Shown one piece after another: positions 1 through 6,749 of a stretch of DNA of 11,943 nt (its first letter is position 1; each line of letters starts with the position of its first letter). Position numbers and translations under genes: made by a program. This DNA comes from Verrucomicrobiales bacterium (GTDB taxonomy: Bacteria > Verrucomicrobiota > Verrucomicrobiia > Limisphaerales > UBA9464). Location: positions 1-11,943 of the forward strand of contig DLVS01000086.1 of the NCBI GenBank assembly GCA_003445095.1, in the 5' to 3' direction. The notes beneath the pieces were generated by a model that was given only the letters and a program-made list of their open reading frames with translations, did no database searches and was not told the DNA's origin.

Positions 1-306
1 CTCGATCTCGAATCGCGTTGCTACGTCGGGGGAGTTGGGTGATATCGGCGACTCGAAGAGAAACCAAATACCTTTTGGTTCGAGAGTGAGGGTTTCTACT
101 TGGCCGACGTTCAATCGGAGCCGGTCTGAAAACATCGTGACCTCCCAACACGAATCGGCAACGGCATGAGCGACCCGGATTGAAGCCGACAGATTTTCAG
201 CAACAGCCCACGACACGGCTGGGTCGGGCCAAAGGGACCTAAAGAGGCGCGCCGCACTGCGCTGGTCGTAACGGTCGATTGTCGGGTTGAATTGTTCCAG
301 TGCCAC
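1..306 (-). CDS. Hypothetical protein, N-terminal 102 residues (3' end beyond window)
   Basis: The frame opens at a GTG (306-304) and stays open for 102 codons to the left edge, so the C-terminus is missing. The start is well supported: a GGAGG Shine-Dalgarno (minus strand of 314-318) lies seven bases upstream, and an in-frame TAA lies just before it. The protein begins MALEQFNPTIDRYDQ. It is soluble in character, with no signal peptide or membrane segment; it has an Arg-rich, Trp-containing first half and then alternating hydrophobic beta-like stretches (RLRLNVGQVETLTL, GIWFLFE). I do not recognise a family. It starts 13 bases after the stop of the phosphatase-like gene, so the two are probably co-transcribed. 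That it is a real gene is likely from the ribosome site, the spacing and the unbroken frame; its function is unknown. Confidence 0.72.
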   Translation of the reverse strand, partial: MALEQFNPTIDRYDQRSAARLFRSLWPDPAVSWAVAENLSASIRVAHAVADSCWEVTMFSDRLRLNVGQVETLTLEPKGIWFLFESPISPNSPDVATRFEIE

Positions 307-313
307 GAAGCGA

Positions 314-318
314 CCTCC
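314..318 (-). promoter_or_regulatory. Strong ribosome binding site (GGAGG) for the edge CDS
   Basis: GGAGG on the minus strand ends seven bases before the GTG at 306. It is the best Shine-Dalgarno match seen in this window and is what fixes GTG as the start of the partial gene at the left edge. It lies just upstream of the ATG-less spacer following the phosphatase-like stop codon at 322-320. Confidence 0.75.
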
Positions 319-319
319 G

Positions 320-799
320 TTACTTAACCCCGTGCGAAGCTAAGAACTCCATCCACACCGCATCGGGTTCCCAGAGTTGGCGCATCTCCCGAAGAGCGTT
401 ATCACGCGACCAACCCCAACGGCGCACGCCGTAGATCGCCAAGAACGCCGAAACCCGGTAGTTCATCGCGCAATGAACCAAGAGGGTCTCGTTCGGCCGG
501 ACATCCATCGCCTGGCAGAATTCTTCCCAATTCTCTTCGGTCGGAGCCGCGAAGTTCACGGGAATGGGTATGTATTGCATTCCCAACCCTTCCACAGTAG
601 CGCGTTCGTTAGGCAGTGCGCCCGTCGAAGTCGGTAGCGCGAGATTGATCACCGTTCGCACTCCCACCAAGGCGACCGAGGTCATCTGCGCTTCCGTCGG
701 TTGACCCGCGGTTAGAATGCGGTCGGTGACCCGGCGGTAGTTGAGCATTGCCCGAAGCTTTAGGTCGGGGATTTGTTGGTCGTTCGGTTTTTGAGGCAT
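320..799 (-). CDS. Protein tyrosine phosphatase-like family protein (DSP/DUF442-type fold) with Cys-X4-Arg loop
   Basis: This 159-residue cytoplasmic protein has the layout of small bacterial phosphatase-fold proteins related to DUF442 and dual-specificity phosphatases. An N-terminal NYRRVTDRILTAGQPT segment (about 20-35) is followed by the beta strand VRTVINLALP (47-56), an IPIPV strand (78-82), the loop VHCAMNYRVSAF (108-119) with candidate nucleophile Cys110, and a C-terminal EPDAVWMEF helix (144-152). Arg115 is five residues after the Cys, giving Cys-X4-Arg rather than the classical Cys-X5-Arg, and the usual P-loop Gly is absent; from memory a HCxxNxR loop is typical of this subfamily. 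Phosphatase activity is therefore unproven. The gene begins 24 bases after the cytochrome gene stop and ends 13 bases before the next start, so it is probably in an operon. No good Shine-Dalgarno precedes the ATG, which suggests translational coupling. Confidence 0.85.
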   Translation of the reverse strand: MPQKPNDQQIPDLKLRAMLNYRRVTDRILTAGQPTEAQMTSVALVGVRTVINLALPTSTGALPNERATVEGLGMQYIPIPVNFAAPTEENWEEFCQAMDVRPNETLLVHCAMNYRVSAFLAIYGVRRWGWSRDNALREMRQLWEPDAVWMEFLASHGVK

Positions 800-823
800 G
801 GCAAACCAACGCGGAGATTCGGG

Positions 824-3800
824 TTATCGCGTGATCGTCTCATTTAGATTAAGCAGCACGTTGGCGACGGCAGTCATCGCGGCAAGCTCGGGTGAATTGG
901 CGTTCTCAGGTATTTTTGATTCGCCCACCTTGAGCAGTTCGTCGGCCGTCTTGGGGTTGACGCGAAAGTTAGCGAGCTGTTGGTCGTAAGTCTGTTGCAA
1001 CACGGCGAGCTCGTCGGATTGAGGCGGACGGCCTAACGTGTGGCGAAAGGCGCACACGAGGCGTTTGTTTAAGTCGCCAGGTTCCTCCCTCACGACCCGC
1101 TGAGCCAGCCCGCGGGCGGCTTCAACAAAAGCGGGATCGTTCATCAACACGAGCGATTGAAGCGGCGTCTGCGTGCGCTGGCGGAGGAACGTGCAAACCT
1201 CGCGATTCGGGGCATCGAACGTCGCGAACGAGGGATAATGCGCCGAGCGCCGCCAAAAAACATAGAGCCCTCGCCGGTACAGGAGTTCGCCGTGATCCTG
1301 TTCAAACTTCGAGTCGGTGCCGTCCCATAGACCGGGCGGTTGGTAAGGCTTCACACTAGGACCGCCAATCTTCGGGTTGAGCAATCCGGCAATGGCAAGC
1401 GCGTTATCGCGAATCATCTCGGCTTCCAGGCGCACGCGCGGACCGCGGGTGAACAAGCGGTTGTAAGGATCGCGCTCCAGCATTTCCGGCGTGATTGCGG
1501 CCGATTGTCGGTAAGTCGCGCTGGTGACAATGAGGCGTACCAGCGACTTGACGCTCCAGGGCGCCACCATCACCCGGCTTTCGGCCACCCTCTCCCCTCG
1601 CTCAGAGCGAGAGGAGAGGGATCCTCCGTCACGAAACTGCGTCGCCAACCAATCGAGCAATTCAGGATGGCTCGGCCATTCGCCCTGCGAGCCAAAGTCG
1701 TTCGCGGTCTTCACGAGTCCGTTGCCGAAAAACATCGCCCAATAGCGATTCACTGTGACGCGCGCCATCAGGGGGTGCTCTGGCGAAACTAACCAACGCG
1801 CCAAGGCTAGTCGGTTAGTCGGACCGGCCGGAAGCGGAGGCAAGGCCGCTGGCGTACCCGGCGTGAGCCGTTCCCCCTTATTCCGAAAATCGCCCCGAAC
1901 AAGCAGGTAAGTTTCCCGCGGCGGGTCCATCTCTTCCATGATCATCGACGACGGAATCTCGCCATAGAACGCTTCTTTCCGCTGGCGCGCCTTGGCCAGT
2001 GCGGCCTCCGAACGCAGATAGTCCACCGCGTGGTTTTCTTTGTAGTACCGGGCGAGATCGCCGCGTTCTTCGTCGGTCCGAGTCCCCCGGGACTTGGCGA
2101 GGATGGGCAGATAACCCTCCCAAGTGAGTGCCGGCACGTCGGCGCCCACCAATGGCCTGCCATAGAATCGGACGTCGTCCACCAGGCCCGTGAACATTGC
2201 CTCCCCATTCCGGGAACCGAGGCGTAAAGGCTCCGACGTCGCGAACGAATCCTTGAGCTGGTCCTTCTCGACTTCGACTTCTCGCAGCCGGCCATTCACG
2301 TACAACTGCACGCCCGCGGCCTTGCCCGAACCGTCATAGCTGAAAGCGAGGTGCAACCATTGGTTCTGAGGGAACTGTTCCTTGGTCTTCACCTTGAGCG
2401 CGTCGTCGGGCCAGGCGTGGACGAGATGGACTTGAAGTCTTCGGTCACCGACCAGCAGATCAAAGCCGCGGTACCCAGGAGACTTTTCCATCTTACTCAA
2501 GATGGCCCCGTCGCCTTGCAGCTTCACCCACGCGGAGATGCTGAAGGCGTTGGTGCGGTCGAAGGCGACGAGTTGTCCGAAGTCGGCGTTGACCTTGCCA
2601 TCGAACTTGAGGGCCTTGCCCAGACGGGCGTCGGAGAACTCGGGTGCGTTCGTTCCTCGGAACTCTCCCTTCTCATCCAACGAACCATCGAACGTCAAAC
2701 GAGCCAGCAAACCTTCCTCGATTGGTTTCGCGGGCGGGCGCTCGTTGACCTCGCGTTCCCATTTCTCCTGGGTTTCGCCGAGTTCGTTGATGCGATCCTG
2801 AAGAGTCTTCTCCGCGTCCCGGAGAGTGAAGTCTGCCTCGACAAATCGCTGCGCTTGCTCGGGCGTGGGCACCGGTAGCCGCGGTGGCGGATTGTCGGTG
2901 CGAATGCGGTCGAGTCCCTTTTCCGGCACGTTATGAAAGAACGCGTAAAGCCGGTAAAACTCACGCGTCGTCAACGGGTCATACTTGTGATCGTGACATT
3001 CGGTGCAGCCGACGGTGAGCCCAAGCCACACCGCGCCCAAGGTGTTCACCCGGTCGACGACGTACTTGTTGAGATATTCGTCGGGATCAGCGCCGCCTTC
3101 GTCATTGGTCATGTTGTTTCGGACAAACCCAGTCGCAATGCGCTGACACTGGGTCGCGTTCGGCAACAAGTCGCCGGCCAGTTGTTCAACGGTGAACTCG
3201 TCGTAGGGCTTGTCCTCATTGAAGGCATCAATGACCCAATCGCGCCACAGCCACATGAATCGCACGCCATCGAAATGGTAACCGCTCGTGTCGGCATAGC
3301 GCGCCAGATCCAACCAGTTTTGGGCCAGCCGCTCGCCGTAATGGGGAGAGGCGAGCAGGCGGTCCACGACGCGTTCGTAGGCGTCGGAGGAATTGTCGGC
3401 GAGAAAGGTGTCCACCTCCTCCACGGTCGGTGGAAGGCCCGTGAGGTCGAAGGTTACGCGCCGCAGCAGCGCCGCCCGGTCGGCTTCGGGATTCGGCTTA
3501 AGGCCATCTTTCTCCAAACGCGCGAGGACGAAAAAATCGATCTCGTTCCGCGGCCACCTTTTGTCTTTCACGGGCGGCAAAGGCGGACGCTCCGGCGGAA
3601 TAAAGGACCAGTGCTTCTGCCAATGAGCTCCTTCCTTGACCCAGCGTTCCAACAACGCCGCCTGCTCCGCGGTAATTGGCTTACCGTGTTTGGGAGGCGG
3701 CATGATCTCTTCGGGATCCGTCGAAAAGATTCGCTGCACCAAGGAACTCTTGGCGGCATCGCCTGGCACTAGGGCACGCTGGCCCGACTTCAGTTCCTTA

Positions 3801-4057
3801 AAGGCGTCTGCCTCCACGTCGAGCCGCAGTCCCGCCTTCCGCTTGTTTTCATCCGGTCCGTGGCAGGCGTAGCAGTGGTCGGAGAAAATCGGCCGGACGT
3901 CCCGGTTGAAATCGACCTTCGCGTTCGTCGTCGCCGCCTTTCCAAGCGAGGGAAGGAGTAGCAGCGCACAGATGCTGAACGGCCACCCCCGCCAGATTCG
4001 GCCACGGCTGACCAAGCGCCCCGGAAGGCAGCGAGCCCGAAACAACCCAGCGAACAT
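824..4057 (-). CDS. PSCyt1-PSCyt2(DUF1549)-LamG-PSD1(DUF1553) cytochrome protein
   Basis: This large exported protein (1077 aa) has an architecture typical of Planctomycetota and Verrucomicrobiota. An Arg-rich N-terminus and hydrophobic stretch (about 25-41, ending near GKA-AT) form a probable signal peptide. PSCyt1 (about 48-145) carries heme motif CYACH (62-66) and a likely distal Met119 in IMPPPKHG. PSCyt2/DUF1549 (about 170-380) includes FDLTGLPP, NWLDLARYADTSGY and a second CxxCH, CTECH (351-355). A short coiled-coil-like stretch (about 405-440) leads to a LamG/concanavalin-like domain (about 448-635; ISAWVK, WLHLAFSYDG, VDDVRFYGRPL). PSD1/DUF1553 (about 745-1015) shows NRLALARWL, NRYWAMFFG, LIVTSATYRQSA and LMNDPAFVEAAR. 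Residues 813-833 are an extra insert encoded by a palindromic repeat. The usual DUF1501 partner gene is not adjacent. It is presumably a periplasmic electron-transfer or polymer-binding protein; the substrate is unknown. The ATG is 112 bases after the TIGR03118 gene. Confidence 0.95.
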   Translation of the reverse strand: MFAGLFRARCLPGRLVSRGRIWRGWPFSICALLLLPSLGKAATTNAKVDFNRDVRPIFSDHCYACHGPDENKRKAGLRLDVEADAFKELKSGQRALVPGDAAKSSLVQRIFSTDPEEIMPPPKHGKPITAEQAALLERWVKEGAHWQKHWSFIPPERPPLPPVKDKRWPRNEIDFFVLARLEKDGLKPNPEADRAALLRRVTFDLTGLPPTVEEVDTFLADNSSDAYERVVDRLLASPHYGERLAQNWLDLARYADTSGYHFDGVRFMWLWRDWVIDAFNEDKPYDEFTVEQLAGDLLPNATQCQRIATGFVRNNMTNDEGGADPDEYLNKYVVDRVNTLGAVWLGLTVGCTECHDHKYDPLTTREFYRLYAFFHNVPEKGLDRIRTDNPPPRLPVPTPEQAQRFVEADFTLRDAEKTLQDRINELGETQEKWEREVNERPPAKPIEEGLLARLTFDGSLDEKGEFRGTNAPEFSDARLGKALKFDGKVNADFGQLVAFDRTNAFSISAWVKLQGDGAILSKMEKSPGYRGFDLLVGDRRLQVHLVHAWPDDALKVKTKEQFPQNQWLHLAFSYDGSGKAAGVQLYVNGRLREVEVEKDQLKDSFATSEPLRLGSRNGEAMFTGLVDDVRFYGRPLVGADVPALTWEGYLPILAKSRGTRTDEERGDLARYYKENHAVDYLRSEAALAKARQRKEAFYGEIPSSMIMEEMDPPRETYLLVRGDFRNKGERLTPGTPAALPPLPAGPTNRLALARWLVSPEHPLMARVTVNRYWAMFFGNGLVKTANDFGSQGEWPSHPELLDWLATQFRDGGSLSSRSERGERVAESRVMVAPWSVKSLVRLIVTSATYRQSAAITPEMLERDPYNRLFTRGPRVRLEAEMIRDNALAIAGLLNPKIGGPSVKPYQPPGLWDGTDSKFEQDHGELLYRRGLYVFWRRSAHYPSFATFDAPNREVCTFLRQRTQTPLQSLVLMNDPAFVEAARGLAQRVVREEPGDLNKRLVCAFRHTLGRPPQSDELAVLQQTYDQQLANFRVNPKTADELLKVGESKIPENANSPELAAMTAVANVLLNLNETITR
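1559..1621 (-). repeat. In-frame palindromic repeat element inside the PSD1 domain
   Basis: A 63-bp segment separates two pieces of normal PSD1 sequence: the protein reads RDGG, then 21 extra residues (813-833), then WSVKSLVRLIVTSATYRQ, where family members normally run straight through Gly-Trp-Ser. Its core is a near-perfect hairpin at 1588-1620: arms CCCTCTCCCCTCGCT and AGCGAGAGGAGAGGG around loop CAG, with a single mismatched pair. On the minus strand it continues as GTGGCCGAAAGCCGGGTGATG, with a second very small GGC/GCC hairpin. The GAGAGGG-TGGCCGAA-GCCGGGTGA pattern resembles, from memory, a dispersed palindromic repeat common in Verrucomicrobiota. The length is a multiple of three and no stop is created, so the gene stays open. 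Exact element ends cannot be fixed from one copy, and no second copy is in the window. Confidence 0.72.
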
Positions 4058-4169
4058 GCCCGGAGATTGCTCCCGGAGATGAGCGCTTTCAATCTCTCAT
4101 CGAATTCGGAGGCCGTCGTTTCTCTCCTCAGCTAACAACTAGCGGATCGGGTGGGTTTCCCTCGTCGGT

Positions 4170-5312
4170 TTAGCGTGCCTGGGCACGACGCCAGTGGAGC
4201 AGCCCGATCGTCAGCGCTCCGAAGAGGACCGACAGGCGGTTCCCAGTTTCCGGGACCCGATGTCCAATCTCGCCGAATAAACCGTGCTCTTCGTCCGATA
4301 TGCCGGCGGTGAAATAAAGGTCGTCCTCGTCTCCGCCGTTGGCGCCGTTGCCAGCCGTAAGAGCCCACAAACCTTCGATTTCGATAGGTTTGCCGTCCGG
4401 TCCCTTCAAGGAACCGAGGAACTTTCCAGATGACAGGTCGTAAGCGTTGATCCGTCCGTCTCCGAAATTGCCGACCAGTAAATCGCCTTCGAAAGGCCCA
4501 AAATCCTCTGGCCCAATGACCAATCCCCAAGGTGAATTCAGCGCCCCTTGGGAGACGAGCCGCTGCAACAGGTTGCCATTGAGATCGAACACATCGACAA
4601 AACCATGCCCAGCACCCGGAACGTCATCCTTCTGGCCACCGTCCTGAAGGGCGTAGGTTACGTACAGTTTGCCTCCGAGATTCTGAATGTTGAAGGGTGC
4701 GTAACCAGCGGGAAGCGTTGGGTCGGTGAAGGAACCCGACAGGCTGGCGGGAGCAAAAGCGGTGTCAAAAACGTCAATACTCCCTTCCTTGAAGTTAGCC
4801 GCGTACAGATGATCGGCTGAGCCATTATTGCCAATGGCGAGGCCCTTATAAAGAGCGGTTCCGCTGTGATCCACTTTGAGGATCGCCGCGGTCGGGGCCG
4901 CGGCCGGATTCCAACCCGAGATGGTCCCATCTTCAGTGGCGAAGAGGAAGCGGGCGGGCAAACCGGGGGCCACCTCGAAGCCGCTGCCGCCGTTGAAGAC
5001 GGTGCCCGTTGGGCTCGCAGGTGGAGTTCCGCCACCGGGAGGTGGGATCGAGACGACCAGGGACCGAGGCACGCCCTCGCCATCATAAAGCGTTGAAACG
5101 CCAGTCTTATTGTCCGCGACCCAGAACGGACTCGTCGGCGAGAGGGAGATTCCCCAAGGATTTGAGAGGTTTGGATCGGTGTGATCCGCTCGACCTGGAA
5201 TGTCGGACACCAAGTCGTGCTCAATGAAGCTCCGAGCGAGCAGGCTTTTAGGGCAGAAACCGAGAGCCAAAGCTCCGGGTAGTAGGAAGGAACGAATATA
5301 TGAGGCTTTCAT
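4170..5312 (-). CDS. TIGR03118-type secreted protein with VPDSG/PEP-CTERM-like sorting tail
   Basis: This 380-residue protein matches the TIGR03118 family of exosortase-associated proteins of unknown function. The N-terminus MKASYIRSFLLPGALALGF is a signal peptide. The mature part is a repeated beta-structured, propeller-like fold: DPNLSNPWGISLSPTSPFWVADN (46-68), GTVFNGGSGFEVAPG (103-117), FATEDGTISGWNP (124-136), YKGLAIGN (155-162), LYAANFKEGSIDVFD (169-183), PFNIQNLGGKLYVTYA (206-221), GHGFVDVFDLNGN (235-247), NSPWGLVIGP (259-268) and LLVGNFGDGRINAYD (278-292). The C-terminus is a tripartite sorting tail: VPETG (353-357), a hydrophobic span (about 360-372), then HWRR and basic residues. 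This predicts exosortase-mediated processing at the inner membrane and surface or matrix delivery; no exosortase gene is in the window. It lies upstream of the cytochrome gene on the same strand, but the 112-bp gap leaves co-transcription open. Confidence 0.9.
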   Translation of the reverse strand: MKASYIRSFLLPGALALGFCPKSLLARSFIEHDLVSDIPGRADHTDPNLSNPWGISLSPTSPFWVADNKTGVSTLYDGEGVPRSLVVSIPPPGGGTPPASPTGTVFNGGSGFEVAPGLPARFLFATEDGTISGWNPAAAPTAAILKVDHSGTALYKGLAIGNNGSADHLYAANFKEGSIDVFDTAFAPASLSGSFTDPTLPAGYAPFNIQNLGGKLYVTYALQDGGQKDDVPGAGHGFVDVFDLNGNLLQRLVSQGALNSPWGLVIGPEDFGPFEGDLLVGNFGDGRINAYDLSSGKFLGSLKGPDGKPIEIEGLWALTAGNGANGGDEDDLYFTAGISDEEHGLFGEIGHRVPETGNRLSVLFGALTIGLLHWRRAQAR

Positions 5313-5555
5313 AACACTTTGACAAGTTTGGCGCTTCTAATTTGGGCTAATGCCGGACACTCGAATACTTGAGCTGTGGCCCAAGCAAAGGATGCCCGCA
5401 GGGGCCGCTCTCGAACGATTGCAACCGGGTCCAAGGTGAAGCCTTGGTCGCGGCGCCTGGGTCCGACAACGTTCCGCTTTCGTAGTACGAGGCCTCAACC
5501 GTCAATTTGTTCCCAGGGGTCCAAGAAAATGATGGTTCCCAAGTTAAGGGTGGTC
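5313..5555. other. Unexplained 243-bp spacer with no convincing gene
   Basis: This stretch lies between the DUF2752 stop and the TIGR03118 start. No frame gives a recognisable protein. The longest open frame through it (minus, 5796-5347) overlaps the real DUF2752 gene out of frame for 241 bases. The spacer holds one clean short inverted repeat, CCAAGG-tgaag-CCTTGG (5431-5447), without a following T-run on either strand, so it is not a textbook terminator. A conserved-looking block near 5350-5410 could be a decayed gene end or a dispersed repeat, but nothing here proves either. The promoter of the TIGR03118 gene must lie here if that gene has its own, yet no convincing -35/-10 pair was found. 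Confidence 0.5.
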
Positions 5556-5978
5556 TCAAAAAACGTTCCGTGCCAGACCAAAGCCAACCACCAGTCCCGC
5601 GAGCGCGGCAATGACCGCCGGGTGGCTCACAGGATTGCGCCACCACCGTCCCGTCCACCATCCGAAAAACCCGCGCACCGCCATCCATACCACCACCGGC
5701 AGAGCCATCACCAATAGGGCGTTGTAGTGAAAGGCTTGTTCCCAGTGTCCATTCAGCAACGCGTGGAGCGCTCGAGGCGCGCCGCAGCCTGGGCATTGCA
5801 GGCCGGTCATCTGGTGCAACCAGCAGCGCGGGAAGAAAATCTGGCCGGCCGGCTGGACCGTTTTAACCAGCCAGAGAACTCCCAGCCCCGCCATCCCCAC
5901 TGGCCAAATCCAGCCGGGGATTCGACGGCGGATCGGATCGGGCTCGATCTTCGGAGGATGGGCGGCCACCGGGCTCAT
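5556..5978 (-). CDS. DUF2752 family membrane protein
   Basis: This 140-residue protein carries the DUF2752 signature: FFPRCWLHQMTGLQCPGCGAPRALHALLNG (48-77), with cysteines 52, 62 and 65 and the CPGCG-x-x-R motif, followed by AFHYNALL (82-89). Three hydrophobic segments are visible (about 23-40, 86-103 and 119-138), so it is an inner-membrane protein with the Cys-containing loop between helices 1 and 2. The family's molecular function is not established. The length is normal for the family. Its ATG lies one base after the stop of the GYF-domain gene (TAG-C-ATG), so the two are almost certainly co-translated and probably work in the same membrane process. Confidence 0.93.
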   Translation of the reverse strand: MSPVAAHPPKIEPDPIRRRIPGWIWPVGMAGLGVLWLVKTVQPAGQIFFPRCWLHQMTGLQCPGCGAPRALHALLNGHWEQAFHYNALLVMALPVVVWMAVRGFFGWWTGRWWRNPVSHPAVIAALAGLVVGFGLARNVF

Positions 5979-5979
5979 G

Positions 5980-6666
5980 CTACCGAAAGGCTGATTTCAC
6001 TTCGCGCCGATTCAAAACGATCGCTGCCCAAATACCGAAGGGGATTCCGAGGCAGCAACACGTGCAGGGCAGCATGGCAATAATCGCCGCGGCGAGCGCC
6101 AAGCCCCAGTTTTCCAGCCGCTGCATCGACAGGGCGCCGACGATCAGGACACCGTAAAGAATCACCCCCATGCCGAGGTTTAGAAAATCGCGGACGCCCA
6201 GACCACGATCACGTTCCGCCTGGAGCTGATCCATGACCTCAGGGGGAAATGCAGCGCCAGAGTTTTGTGCGAATTGGATGAACGCCTCCGTCATGCGGGA
6301 TCGAGTAAAAAGTCCGGCCACGGACAACAGAATCCCCACGATCCCGATGAGCAGTAGGGCAATGGCCGGGGCTTTGACCATGCCGGCGGCGCGCTGGGGG
6401 TCGGCGACTGGCGTGTACACCGGGGCGGTGGCGGGCGAGCCCGGCACAGGCAAGGGGGTGGTCGAACCGCTCCCGCTCGGAGCCGGGGAGGTCGCGCTCA
6501 ATGCCGTGACAAATTCCGGATACTGGTCGAGCGACTTCCAAGCGGGATCGCCTTCCTTTTGTACCAATGAATTCCGGTTCAACCGGTTCTCTTGAATCCA
6601 ACGGAGAATCTGGTCCGCACTAACCGGACCGTACTCTTTTTGATCGGCACCCTTGACGCGATACAT
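5980..6666 (-). CDS. GYF-domain membrane protein
   Basis: The first 52 residues form a GYF_2-type domain: YRVKGADQKEYGPVSADQILRWIQENRLN, then a LVQKEGDPAWKSLDQYPEF segment, the usual G-P-V-S/WI/W pattern of this peptide-binding or surface-adapter fold. A low-complexity Ser/Thr/Pro/Ala linker (57-97) follows, then membrane segments at about 99-120, 161-181 and 187-219; the last contains an unusual PCTCCCLGIPFG run (200-211). A charged loop (121-160) separates helices 1 and 2. The C-terminal IPFGIWAAIVLNRREVKSAFR resembles the ends of small bacterial membrane proteins with GYF domains. Upstream of the ATG no clear Shine-Dalgarno is seen, and 83 bases separate it from the POT transporter stop. 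It heads a tight two-gene unit with DUF2752. The function is unknown; the N-terminus presumably faces the cytoplasm and recruits a partner. Confidence 0.9.
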   Translation of the reverse strand: MYRVKGADQKEYGPVSADQILRWIQENRLNRNSLVQKEGDPAWKSLDQYPEFVTALSATSPAPSGSGSTTPLPVPGSPATAPVYTPVADPQRAAGMVKAPAIALLLIGIVGILLSVAGLFTRSRMTEAFIQFAQNSGAAFPPEVMDQLQAERDRGLGVRDFLNLGMGVILYGVLIVGALSMQRLENWGLALAAAIIAMLPCTCCCLGIPFGIWAAIVLNRREVKSAFR

Positions 6667-6749
6667 AGTAAATGGCGGGGATGATTTTTCCGGGCCGGGA
6701 GAAGTTGTATCAGCGGGCAGCGGTCGCGGCCAGAGATTAGACTAGGCGT

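Noticed and set aside
2933..3772. Plus-strand open frame of 279 codons opposite the cytochrome gene
   Set aside because: Antisense shadow of the PSCyt2/PSCyt1 coding region; no motif and no start signal.
5319..5324. TTGACA, a perfect -35 box, on the plus strand
   Set aside because: No -10-like hexamer at 16-18 bases and no plus-strand gene downstream.
5347..5796. Minus-strand open frame of 149 codons covering the spacer and half of DUF2752
   Set aside because: It overlaps the convincing DUF2752 gene out of frame for 241 bases, and its sequence shows no family features.
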